In this document: piece after piece, positions 1 through 6,360 of the stretch
Position numbering within the stretch: the stretch's first letter is position 1
Layout: each line of letters starts with the position of its first letter
Origin: Spirochaetota bacterium
Lineage (GTDB): Bacteria > Spirochaetota > Spirochaetia > B11-G9
Direction of reading: 5' to 3'
DNA length: 8,856 nt
NCBI GenBank assembly: GCA_003641695.1
Contig: QNBL01000096.1
Span: 1-8,856 of the forward strand
The notes under the pieces: generated by a model
What the model saw: only the letters and a program-made list of their open reading frames with translations
What the model was told of the DNA's origin: nothing
Database searches by the model: none
Position numbers and translations under genes: made by a program

Positions 1-20
1 CCTTTTCGTTTGTAGTGTCT

Positions 21-524
21 TTACTTTCCCAGCTCCTTCACGAGGTATGTAAAGAATGTATCAAAGTCTTTACCCATATTCTTCGAAGGATCCTTCATGG
101 GATTGAATGCTCCCCCGGCGATATAGTTTGTAATCTGTCCGCCTCCGCTGCCTCCGCCTGCTCCCGGAGTCCGGGATTCCAATTTTTCAATTGCAAGCTG
201 GTCAGTGTACATAAGCTGGTCAGGGGTAAGGATTTCATCCTCTATTCTCACAAGCATTTCATCTGCAGTATCAGGTTCAACACGTTCTTTCTGGAGCAGT
301 GTTTCCATAATTGAATAAAGGATCGTCATTTGCTCATCTGAAAGTGCAAGCTTCTTTTCCTCTGAAACCATAGTGTTCAGATACCCGAACATCCTTCCCA
401 GATCGAAAACCACAGCAGTTTCCTCCTTTGCTTTAATTAGGGCCGGATCATCAGGTGATGTCTGAGCTATTACTGTTCCCAGGGGGACCAGAACCAAAAG
501 TGCAATTACAATAATTTTTTTCAT
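21..524 (-). CDS. Small secreted protein of unknown function, last gene of efflux operon
   Basis: I do not recognise a family. The 167-residue product begins with a typical signal peptide: two lysines, a hydrophobic stretch at about residues 4-18, and a likely cleavage site after VIA (residue 20), so the mature protein should be periplasmic or envelope-associated. Residues 28-118 look largely helical and acidic. Residues 121-129 form a glycine-rich flexible linker (GAGGGSGGG), followed by a short tail ending FFTYLVKELGK. No cysteine, lipobox or catalytic motif is visible. I chose the ATG at 524 because GAGGAG lies 7 bases upstream; the reading frame extends back to a TTG at 539, but that start would contain the ribosome-binding site itself. 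The gene follows the ABC permease by 20 bases on the same strand and is probably co-transcribed with it. It could be an accessory, chaperone or substrate of the exporter; this is inference from position. Confidence is high that it is a gene, low on function. Confidence 0.85.
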   Translation of the reverse strand: MKKIIVIALLVLVPLGTVIAQTSPDDPALIKAKEETAVVFDLGRMFGYLNTMVSEEKKLALSDEQMTILYSIMETLLQKERVEPDTADEMLVRIEDEILTPDQLMYTDQLAIEKLESRTPGAGGGSGGGQITNYIAGGAFNPMKDPSKNMGKDFDTFFTYLVKELGK

Positions 525-544
525 GTTATTTCTCCTCAAATATT

Positions 545-1771
545 TTATTCGTAGCGTAATGCTTCTATCGGGTCGAGTTTAGAAGCCTGGTAAGCGGGAT
601 ATCCTCCGAAAAACAATCCTGTTATTACTGCAAAACCAAAGGCCAGCAGTATCGACTGAACTGATATAACAGAAGCCATCCCTCCAAAGCGGTTAGCGCC
701 GTATGCAGCACTAATTCCTATGAATATACCTATTAACCCGCCTCCTACAGAAAGTATGATTGCCTCTGTAAGAAACTGGCTGAGAATATCCTTTGATTTT
801 GCTCCGAGAGACATCCTGATTCCTATTTCCCTGGTTCGCTCCGTCACTGCAACCAGCATGATGTTCATAATCCCGATTCCTCCAACAATAAGACTGATTG
901 CTGCAATACTGGCAAGGAGGAGGGTAAACGTTCCTGCTACCCCTTCCATGGTACTTAATAGATCAAGTTGGTTAGCAATGTAAAAATCTGCTGCATCCAT
1001 ACTTGCAATCCTGTGCATATGCAGGAGTTCATCCTCTATAAACTTTTGAAGTTCCCTCATCGTTTCAAGATTTGCTGCCTGGATATTTATAAGCGCATAC
1101 TTTGAGGATCCGGAAATATACTTTTGGAAGGTGGAAATGGGTATAAAGACCTGTGTGTCTGTTGAAGATGAGCCTTTTTCTTCCATAATGCCGATAACTT
1201 TAAATCCAATACCATTGATCCTGATTTTCTGCCCTAGAGGGTCGAATCCGCTATCAAAGAGATCCTTATAGACCTGGGAACCTATTACTGCCACCGGTTT
1301 TCTGGCATCAATATCACTTTGTGTGAAAAAACTGCCATAGATAGGATGGAAATTTCTAATTGCTGCATAACCTGTATCGGTTCCTACAACTGTGGCTCCT
1401 GTATTGGTATTACCGTACTTAACCTGCCCTGAGGCTGAAGATTCCGGAGCAGCATGGAGCACCATGGATTCCGGCAGGCTTTTTATAAACTCAAGATCAT
1501 CTTTACTCAATGCCGGTGCAATATTTGTGGTATTGCGTCTGACAAGACTCGGTCCTTTGGGTTGTCCGGAGTAAACGATAAGCAGGTTGGACCCTAGAGA
1601 TTGGAGGCTGGTCTCAACAGCTTTCTGTGATCCGTTACCGAGGGCAACCAGTGTTATAACTGCTGCGACTCCAATCATAACACCCAAAGCGGTAAGGAAG
1701 GAGCGAATTTTATTTGAAGTAATGCTGCGGAGAGACATCTTCAGTGATTCAGTAAATTTAAATGTTTTCAT
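545..1771 (-). CDS. MacB-type ABC transporter permease (FtsX/MacB_PCD)
   Basis: Inner-membrane permease of a MacB-type ABC system, which uses ATP hydrolysis in the cytoplasm to drive movements of a periplasmic domain in a tripartite efflux complex. The 408 residues show the family layout: a cytoplasmic N-terminal helix, TM1 at about 25-45, a large periplasmic domain (about 46-275), then three membrane segments at about 280-305, 333-355 and 372-390. Family signatures are visible: RSFLTALGVMIGVAAVI at TM1, the loop VTERTREIGIRMSLGA after TM2, and the C-terminal YPAYQASKLDPIEALRYE. Length is normal for stand-alone MacB permeases whose ATPase is a separate protein. The frame also contains an ATG at 1780, but the ATG at 1771 overlaps the ATPase stop (ATGA) and sits 9 bases after GGAGGA, so I prefer it. 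Substrate cannot be read from sequence: macrolides, peptides, lipoproteins and signalling molecules are all known for the family. Confidence 0.95.
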   Translation of the reverse strand: MKTFKFTESLKMSLRSITSNKIRSFLTALGVMIGVAAVITLVALGNGSQKAVETSLQSLGSNLLIVYSGQPKGPSLVRRNTTNIAPALSKDDLEFIKSLPESMVLHAAPESSASGQVKYGNTNTGATVVGTDTGYAAIRNFHPIYGSFFTQSDIDARKPVAVIGSQVYKDLFDSGFDPLGQKIRINGIGFKVIGIMEEKGSSSTDTQVFIPISTFQKYISGSSKYALINIQAANLETMRELQKFIEDELLHMHRIASMDAADFYIANQLDLLSTMEGVAGTFTLLLASIAAISLIVGGIGIMNIMLVAVTERTREIGIRMSLGAKSKDILSQFLTEAIILSVGGGLIGIFIGISAAYGANRFGGMASVISVQSILLAFGFAVITGLFFGGYPAYQASKLDPIEALRYE

Positions 1772-2457
1772 TTCTCCCATTCCTCCGCAGGTACATCAGT
1801 TAAAATATGACCATCCCTTATTTCTACTATTCTCTTTCCCTGAGCTGCTACATCCCTGTCATGGGTTACCATAATCAATGTCACCCCTTCAGATTGAAGT
1901 TCTCTGAAAAGATCCATGATCTGAGCTCCGGTCTTTGTGTCAAGAGCTCCTGTCGGTTCATCAGCAAGTAAGATCTTCGGATTCACTGCAAGGGCTCTGG
2001 CAATGGCAACTCTCTGCCGCTGTCCGCCGGAGAGCTCATTGGGAAGATGGAATTCTCTCCCTTCAAGATCAACACGCTTTAATATCTCCAATGCCCTCTG
2101 CCGACGTTCTTTTACCGGAACTCCGGCGTATATAAGGGGAAGTTCAACATTTTCAACGGCACTCTCCCGGGGGAGCAGGTTGAAGTTTTGAAACACAAAA
2201 CCGATATGACGGTTTCGGATTTCTGCCAGCATGTCTTTGCTCAGTGCTGCTGTTTCTTCTCCTGCCAGAGTGTATGTCCCTGAAGTAGGGCTGTCCAGGC
2301 ATCCTATGATATTCATCAATGTTGATTTCCCCGAACCGCTTGGACCAATTATCGATACGAACTCACCCCCTCCGATAGAAAGGTCAATATCATCGATAGC
2401 CTTTACTGTTGTCGGTCCCATTTGGTAGTAACGGGAAAGATTCTTTATCTTGATCAT
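1768..2457 (-). CDS. MacB/LolD-type ABC transporter ATP-binding protein
   Basis: Cytoplasmic ATPase that powers the adjacent permease. All motifs are intact in the 229 residues: Walker A GPSGSGKST (38-46), Q-loop Q90 in FQNFNLLP, signature LSGGQ (142-146) followed by RQRVAIARAL, Walker B ILLADE (162-167) with catalytic E167, D-loop ALD (171-173) and H-loop H199 in VTHD. The FQNFNLLP and DEPTGALD wording is typical of the MacB/LolD/FtsE branch (COG1136) of exporters. The start ATG overlaps the adaptor stop as ATGA (2454-2457), and its own stop overlaps the permease start in the same way, which suggests translational coupling and fixed subunit stoichiometry. Length is standard, with no truncation. 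The assignment to the neighbouring permease rests on this overlap and on the family. Lipoprotein release by a Lol-type system is less likely, because an adaptor and a TolC-like protein are encoded in the same operon. Confidence 0.97.
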   Translation of the reverse strand: MIKIKNLSRYYQMGPTTVKAIDDIDLSIGGGEFVSIIGPSGSGKSTLMNIIGCLDSPTSGTYTLAGEETAALSKDMLAEIRNRHIGFVFQNFNLLPRESAVENVELPLIYAGVPVKERRQRALEILKRVDLEGREFHLPNELSGGQRQRVAIARALAVNPKILLADEPTGALDTKTGAQIMDLFRELQSEGVTLIMVTHDRDVAAQGKRIVEIRDGHILTDVPAEEWEK

Positions 2458-3620
2458 TTTCTGACTCCGGGAACAGAAATTGGAATTACCGAACTTCCGG
2501 CAGAATCAGTCTGGTTTGAAAGAGAGAATCCTGCAGCCTGTTCAACTACAACGACATCGCCTTCCTCAAGACCATCAAGAACAACAATATTTATACCGTC
2601 ATCTGCACCGGTTGTTACCCGCTTTGTCTTGATTTCGTTATCTTCAAATACCTTTATGTAACTCCGTGTTCTGATATGGGAGACAGCTTTGCTGGGAACG
2701 ACAAGCCCCTTGTCTCTTTGAATAAGGATAGAAATATCTGCACTCATTCCGGGTTTAAGAGCTGATTCTGTATTATCAACAACAGTAGATACCTTGAATA
2801 TCGAAATGTTGTTTACGATCTCTGCCGCCGGACTTATACTGTCTACTGTTGAAGTAAGGGATGTATCACCCAAAGCATCACTGGTAATAGCGACCTTCAA
2901 CCCCTCTTTTACCTTACCGATGTCAAACTCATCGATTTCTGCTGTAAGCTTGATTTTTGATATGTCGGCAATGGTAACAAGAGCAGTTCCCTTGCTGACA
3001 AGATCTCCGGGAATAAACGGGGATGAGAGTACTACCCCGTCAAAGGGAGATTTCACCGTTGTATTCTCCAGATTTTTTTGAGCTATGCCGACCATCAGTT
3101 CAGCCTGGTTAAGATCAAGTTCTGCAGCCTGCAGGGCATACCTCGCAGTATCCACAGCATCTTCGGCAGAAGTAACCTGATCTTCAGACAGTGCACCGCT
3201 GGAAAGAAGTTTCTTTTTCCCTTCTAAATCGGTCTCAGCTTTTCTCAGCTGTTCCCTGTTTTTGTCTCTGGTAAGTTTTGCCTTTGATACATTGAGCTGA
3301 GCCTGTTTAAGGCTTGTTAAACTGTCGTTCCTGTCCAGTTTTATAAGTATATCGCCTTTTGCCGCCTTTTCTCCTTCGTCAATTGCAAATACAATAATGC
3401 CTTCCATCTGAGCCCGGACACTTTGTATCCTGTAGGGCTCAGCAACGGATGGTCCTTCAACCTTTATGGCAACTGAGCCTGGTTTTGCTTCAACTCCCTG
3501 CAGAGCAGCAGCAGTTTCTGTCTCAGAAGAAGATGAACTTTTCGGTATAACTACCCATATAACTACAGCTGTAATTATAAGTGCTGCAATTGCAAGAATT
3601 AAAATTTTTTTCTTATTCAT
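2454..3620 (-). CDS. Periplasmic adaptor (membrane-fusion protein, MacA/HlyD-like)
   Basis: Adaptor subunit that links the inner-membrane ABC permease to the outer-membrane channel. The 388-residue protein has an N-terminal membrane anchor (MNKKK then hydrophobic residues about 6-25), a serine-rich linker (28-33), the first half of a lipoyl-like domain (about 63-97), a long alpha-helical coiled-coil hairpin (about 98-187, turning near SSGALSEDQ at 140-148), the second lipoyl half (VKSPFDGVVLS, 189-199), a beta-barrel domain (about 224-303) and a membrane-proximal domain ending in repeated valines (VVVVE, 356-360). The family usually has this order. The frame runs upstream to 3671, but I take the ATG at 3620 because GGAG lies 8 bases before it and the protein then begins directly with its anchor. 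This start overlaps the TolC-like gene by 8 bases, and the stop overlaps the ATPase start. No lipobox cysteine is present, so it is anchored by a transmembrane segment and not by lipidation. Confidence 0.93.
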   Translation of the reverse strand: MNKKKILILAIAALIITAVVIWVVIPKSSSSSETETAAALQGVEAKPGSVAIKVEGPSVAEPYRIQSVRAQMEGIIVFAIDEGEKAAKGDILIKLDRNDSLTSLKQAQLNVSKAKLTRDKNREQLRKAETDLEGKKKLLSSGALSEDQVTSAEDAVDTARYALQAAELDLNQAELMVGIAQKNLENTTVKSPFDGVVLSSPFIPGDLVSKGTALVTIADISKIKLTAEIDEFDIGKVKEGLKVAITSDALGDTSLTSTVDSISPAAEIVNNISIFKVSTVVDNTESALKPGMSADISILIQRDKGLVVPSKAVSHIRTRSYIKVFEDNEIKTKRVTTGADDGINIVVLDGLEEGDVVVVEQAAGFSLSNQTDSAGSSVIPISVPGVRK

Positions 3621-4917
3621 ATAATGTTCTCCATGATGCTGTATTAATAGTATTGAGATATGCTTTTTCAAGATTCACCCTTGAACTTTCAACTTTCCAT
3701 TCAGCCCGTTTTATCTGGGCTTCTGCTTCTTTCATTTCATAGGCAGCAGTCTGTCCTAATGCTGCTTTTGTTTTTACTATGTACATATTCTCCATTGCTT
3801 GTTTCAAATCCCTTTTAGACTGTTCCAGGGAGTCCTTTGCCTTGAGATATTCCTGGTATGATGAACGTATTTTAAGACTTACAAGATTCGTCAGATACTC
3901 AAGCAGTGCTTCCTCCTGCCTTATCTGGGTTTTCAATACTTCTGTATCAAGTTTATCAGTTCTTCCGGTGTTGTAAGAAAGAGATGCACTGATCCCTGCA
4001 TTCCATGCAGCAATGATATTCCCTGTTGATCCGAGGGGAAAAGAGTAGGCAGCTGAAACCATGGGATCATTAAAACTGTATTCTACCGAAACTGAATGAT
4101 TCCCGGATGAAAAGAAAGGCTTTATACTGGCGGAGATATCGATTTTCCCTATTCTATCGATTGTTTGTTGAAGCTGCAGTACCTTTGTTTTTTGGATTAT
4201 AATATCTGAATCATATTTCATTGCTGTTTGTGTAAGTTCCGGAGGAAGGGGGAGTTCATCCATCATTAGTTCAAAGCGGTCAAGAAGATCCTCTCTAACT
4301 GCCCTGCCTGATGTAAACGCAAGTTCATACAATGATACTCTTTGTTCAAGAAGCTTCTGAGATAACTCTTCCTCTTTATCCTGAAGATCTCTTTGGGCAG
4401 CGGAAAGTGCCGACAGAGTTATGCTGCCGCTTTTATACTGTTCTACAAAGATATCCGCCTTGCTTCTGACTGCTTCCAGTTCCATTCGGATAACGGATTC
4501 CTCCTCCTGCAGAAGATATGCTTTCTGGTAGAGGCTGTAGAGAGTGAGGAATGCTTCATTTCGTGCCTCCTCCACTCGTGCAGAGGCAATCTCAAAGTTA
4601 TCCATGGAAAATGAAAGTTTTTCTTTTTCCGCCTGTGATAATCCTAAAGGGATCTTCAAGGTGGAAGAACCGTAATACTCAATTGATTCCGGAGTGAACT
4701 TTACCCCCGGGGTAACAGATACCTGCAGGTCTCCGGGGAACTCTGCCAGTCTGGCTGCACTGTATGCATTTTCTGACTGCAGGAGAGCGCTCCTGACTTC
4801 AAAGGTGTCATCCAGATTTGCTGATATATCTTCAAAATTTAAAGCATAAAGACCTGTTCCATAAAGTAGAGCGGTAAAGAATACCGCTGCGATTGGAATT
4901 TTAGTGATTTTTATCAT
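3613..4917 (-). CDS. TolC-family outer-membrane efflux protein
   Basis: Outer-membrane channel of a tripartite exporter (OEP family). The 434-residue product has a signal peptide (lysines at 3 and 6, hydrophobic 8-19, likely cleavage after LYA at residue 25). The mature part alternates long amphipathic helices rich in Glu, Gln, Lys and Ala (for example around EEARNEAFLTLYSLYQKAYL and the final helix pair RAEWKVESSRVNLEKAYLN) with short beta-prone segments containing SVEYSF and SASLSYN, the pattern of TolC with two internal repeats. Sequence identity to TolC itself looks low, so the call rests on architecture and on the adaptor and ABC genes immediately downstream. The frame reaches an ATG at 4935, but the ATG at 4917 is preceded by AAGGGA at short spacing and gives the clean signal peptide. 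It is the first gene of the operon, and its stop lies 8 bases inside the adaptor gene. Co-transcription with its own inner-membrane pump is consistent with a dedicated channel. Confidence 0.88.
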   Translation of the reverse strand: MIKITKIPIAAVFFTALLYGTGLYALNFEDISANLDDTFEVRSALLQSENAYSAARLAEFPGDLQVSVTPGVKFTPESIEYYGSSTLKIPLGLSQAEKEKLSFSMDNFEIASARVEEARNEAFLTLYSLYQKAYLLQEEESVIRMELEAVRSKADIFVEQYKSGSITLSALSAAQRDLQDKEEELSQKLLEQRVSLYELAFTSGRAVREDLLDRFELMMDELPLPPELTQTAMKYDSDIIIQKTKVLQLQQTIDRIGKIDISASIKPFFSSGNHSVSVEYSFNDPMVSAAYSFPLGSTGNIIAAWNAGISASLSYNTGRTDKLDTEVLKTQIRQEEALLEYLTNLVSLKIRSSYQEYLKAKDSLEQSKRDLKQAMENMYIVKTKAALGQTAAYEMKEAEAQIKRAEWKVESSRVNLEKAYLNTINTASWRTLYE

Positions 4918-4934
4918 ATTTCCCTTCCTGATCA

Positions 4935-4940
4935 TTTATA
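4935..4940 (-). promoter_or_regulatory. Candidate -10 element of the efflux operon
   Basis: On the minus strand TATAAA lies about 18 bases upstream of the chosen TolC-like start. No good -35 is found 16-18 bases upstream; the nearest is TTCACA, 21 bases away and inside the 11-bp repeats. A weak promoter that needs an activator bound at those repeats would fit, but this is inference in AT-rich DNA. Confidence 0.35.
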
Positions 4941-4959
4941 ATCAAAAAAATAACCATTA

Positions 4960-4992
4960 AATGTGAAGGAAATATGAAGAGAATATGTTTTG
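4960..4992 (-). promoter_or_regulatory. Three 11-bp direct repeats, possible response-regulator site
   Basis: On the plus strand AATGTG, AATATG and AATATG begin at 4960, 4971 and 4982, an exact 11-bp period. The first two are followed by similar bases (AAGGA and AAGAG). Read on the minus strand the units are CATATTCTCTT, CATATTTCCTT and then CACATT. OmpR/PhoB-family winged-helix regulators bind tandem direct repeats with this helical period, and PhoB boxes have a similar TCATA/TCACA core. The block lies 43 bases upstream of the first gene of the exporter operon, in front of its candidate -10. No such regulator is encoded in the window, so its identity is unknown. Confidence 0.45.
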
Positions 4993-4997
4993 TCTAT

Positions 4998-5015
4998 TAT
5001 TCTCCGGAAAGAATA
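4998..5015 (-). terminator. Weak stem-loop just after the NifX-like gene
   Basis: A perfect 6-bp inverted repeat, TATTCT and AGAATA, flanks a 6-base loop that begins 3 bases after the stop codon of the NifX-like gene. In the direction of that gene it is followed by ATAATAGACAAAAC and no U tract, so it is not a canonical intrinsic terminator. It may attenuate or protect the 3' end, or be chance. Confidence 0.25.
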
Positions 5016-5018
5016 GTT

Positions 5019-5381
5019 TTAGTGATGGCTATCGTGGCAGGATTCTGCGCCGGCAATCTCATTATTAATGAATTTTGCCAATATATCCTTAACGGTAGGT
5101 GCTGAAGCGGTAAGAGCTGTAACCTTCAGCTGGTTGAACCAGTCTATAGCTCTGGGGCCCATACCTCCGGCAATAATAACATCTGCCTTTTGGTCAGCGA
5201 TAAACTCGGGGACAACCCCGGGTTCATGTCCGTCGAAAAAAGGGTTTTCAATTGATTCGGTTTTTACAATCTTGTCATTTTCGTCAAGGGTAATAAATAC
5301 GTAAAACGGGCATCTCCCAAAATGGTGTGCTGCTCTGCTTTCAAGATCCCTGTTTTCTTCGCTTGCAATAGCTATTTTCAT
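5019..5381 (-). CDS. NifX/NifB-family iron-molybdenum cluster-binding protein
   Basis: Small cytoplasmic protein of the dinitrogenase iron-molybdenum cofactor family (NifX/NafY/NifB C-terminal type), whose members bind metal-sulfur clusters. Many exist in organisms without nitrogenase, where their role is unclear. Family marks in the 120 residues are MKIAIASEE at the start, HFGRCPFYVF (20-29) with Cys24, NPFFDGHEPGVVPEF (46-60) and the AGGMGPRAIDWF loop (71-82). The C-terminus CHDSHH (115-120) adds a cysteine and three histidines that could form an extra metal site. The frame is open to 5501, but the ATG at 5381 has GAGGAG 6 bases upstream and matches the usual family start, so the upstream part is not coding. 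It diverges from an MBL-fold gene, an arrangement common for this family in anaerobes. No nif structural genes are in the window, so a role in nitrogen fixation should not be assumed. Confidence 0.93.
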   Translation of the reverse strand: MKIAIASEENRDLESRAAHHFGRCPFYVFITLDENDKIVKTESIENPFFDGHEPGVVPEFIADQKADVIIAGGMGPRAIDWFNQLKVTALTASAPTVKDILAKFINNEIAGAESCHDSHH

Positions 5382-5423
5382 AGATGACTCCTCGTCGACA
5401 TATAAGTAATTATCTGCATATGG

Positions 5424-5453
5424 TTGTAAAATAATAAATAAGGGATAAATAAT
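5424..5453 (+). promoter_or_regulatory. Candidate promoter of the MBL-fold gene
   Basis: TTGTAA (5424-5429) and AATAAT (5448-5453) are separated by 18 bases, with the start codon 47 bases downstream. The match is moderate and the region AT-rich. It overlaps almost completely the candidate promoter of the opposite gene. Confidence 0.35.
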
Positions 5454-5456
5454 CAA
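5428..5456 (-). promoter_or_regulatory. Candidate promoter of the NifX-like gene
   Basis: On the minus strand TTGATT (5456-5451) and TATTTT (5433-5428) are 17 bases apart, 47 bases upstream of the start codon. It occupies the same DNA as the rightward candidate, so the two genes may compete for polymerase or share a regulator. Confidence 0.35.
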
Positions 5457-5499
5457 CCTTTCATTGCATTTTAAGGTGAATATAGTTACAGTAAGGTAC

Positions 5500-6354
5500 A
5501 TGAAACTCTCAGTTCTTATGGATAATAATACACTAATTGATCGATACTTTACCGGGGAACCGGGGGTATCGTATCTGATAGAAACAGAGGGGAAAAAGAT
5601 CCTTTTTGATACCGGCTACTCAAACGGGTTTATCACTAACGCGGCAAAACTTGGAATTGACCTGATGGAAGTAGATTTTCTGGTTCTGTCCCATGGTCAT
5701 GTGGATCACACAGGAGGGCTTGAACCTCTTTTAAAGCTGTTTCTTCAGAGAGACTTCGAAAGTGCGGCAACAGGCAGAGCTGTAAAGCGAGTTGTGCCGG
5801 AGCTGATAAGCCATCCTTATACTTTTCTTCCCAGGGTACTTGATAACCTGAAGTTAGGACCTTTGGTGACAGAGGGAATACTGTCCTCCTTCTTCAGGTT
5901 AAATCTTACCAAAAAAACTGTCTGGATAACAGAACGCCTGTTTTTCTTGGGGGAGGTGGAAAGGGTAAACAATTTTGAAGCAGGGACTCCAATCGGGAAG
6001 ATAAAGATAGATGGCACATGGCAGGATGATTATATACTGGATGACTCAGCTCTTGTTTACAAATCGGATAACGGACTGATTATTATTACCGGATGCTCTC
6101 ATTCCGGTATATGCAATATTACCGAATATGCAAAAAAGTTGAGCGGAGAAAACCGGATTGTCGATATCATTGGCGGATTTCACCTGCTTGATCCCTCCGA
6201 TGAACTCCTGGGTAAGACCGTTTCGGCAATAAAGTGGCTGAACCCGCAGAAAATTCACCCCTGTCACTGTACGGATCTTCGTTCAAAAGCTGCCCTTCTG
6301 GGGGCAGTATCTTTGGATGAGACAGGATCGGGGCTTGTTCTCGAATACCGGTAA
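5500..6354 (+). CDS. MBL-fold metallo-hydrolase (COG1237-like)
   Basis: Predicted cytoplasmic metal-dependent hydrolase of the metallo-beta-lactamase fold. In the 284 residues the metal-binding signature HGHVDH is at 65-70, with further ligand candidates Asp182 (DDSALVY), His201 (TGCSHSGICN), His228 (GGFHLL) and the C-terminal HPCHC (253-257). The opening MKLSVLMDNNT, the LFDTGY strand (35-40) and the PCHCT motif fit COG1237, whose archaeal relatives have been linked to methanopterin biosynthesis; most bacterial members are uncharacterised. The frame is open upstream to a TTG at 5464, but the ATG at 5500 gives the usual family N-terminus and has TAAGG shortly before it. No signal peptide is seen. 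It diverges from the NifX-like gene and may act with it in metal-cluster or redox metabolism, which is inference from family context. Its stop is 6 bases from the end of the convergent AEC gene. Substrate is unknown. Confidence 0.93.
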   Translation: MKLSVLMDNNTLIDRYFTGEPGVSYLIETEGKKILFDTGYSNGFITNAAKLGIDLMEVDFLVLSHGHVDHTGGLEPLLKLFLQRDFESAATGRAVKRVVPELISHPYTFLPRVLDNLKLGPLVTEGILSSFFRLNLTKKTVWITERLFFLGEVERVNNFEAGTPIGKIKIDGTWQDDYILDDSALVYKSDNGLIIITGCSHSGICNITEYAKKLSGENRIVDIIGGFHLLDPSDELLGKTVSAIKWLNPQKIHPCHCTDLRSKAALLGAVSLDETGSGLVLEYR

Positions 6355-6360
6355 CTGTGT

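Noticed and set aside
15..314. A 99-codon plus-strand frame opposite the secreted protein
   Set aside because: It lies within the antisense of a gene with signal peptide and strong ribosome-binding site, and has no recognisable domain.
3621..3671. N-terminal extension of the adaptor by 17 residues
   Set aside because: It would start deep within the TolC-like gene, and the ATG at 3620 has its own ribosome-binding site and begins right at the membrane anchor.
5382..5501. N-terminal extension of the NifX-like protein
   Set aside because: The extension has no family similarity, overlaps the divergent promoter region, and the internal ATG at 5381 has a strong GAGGAG site.
5019..6354. Nitrogenase cofactor locus
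   Set aside because: NifX-like proteins are widespread without nitrogenase, and no other nif gene is present.
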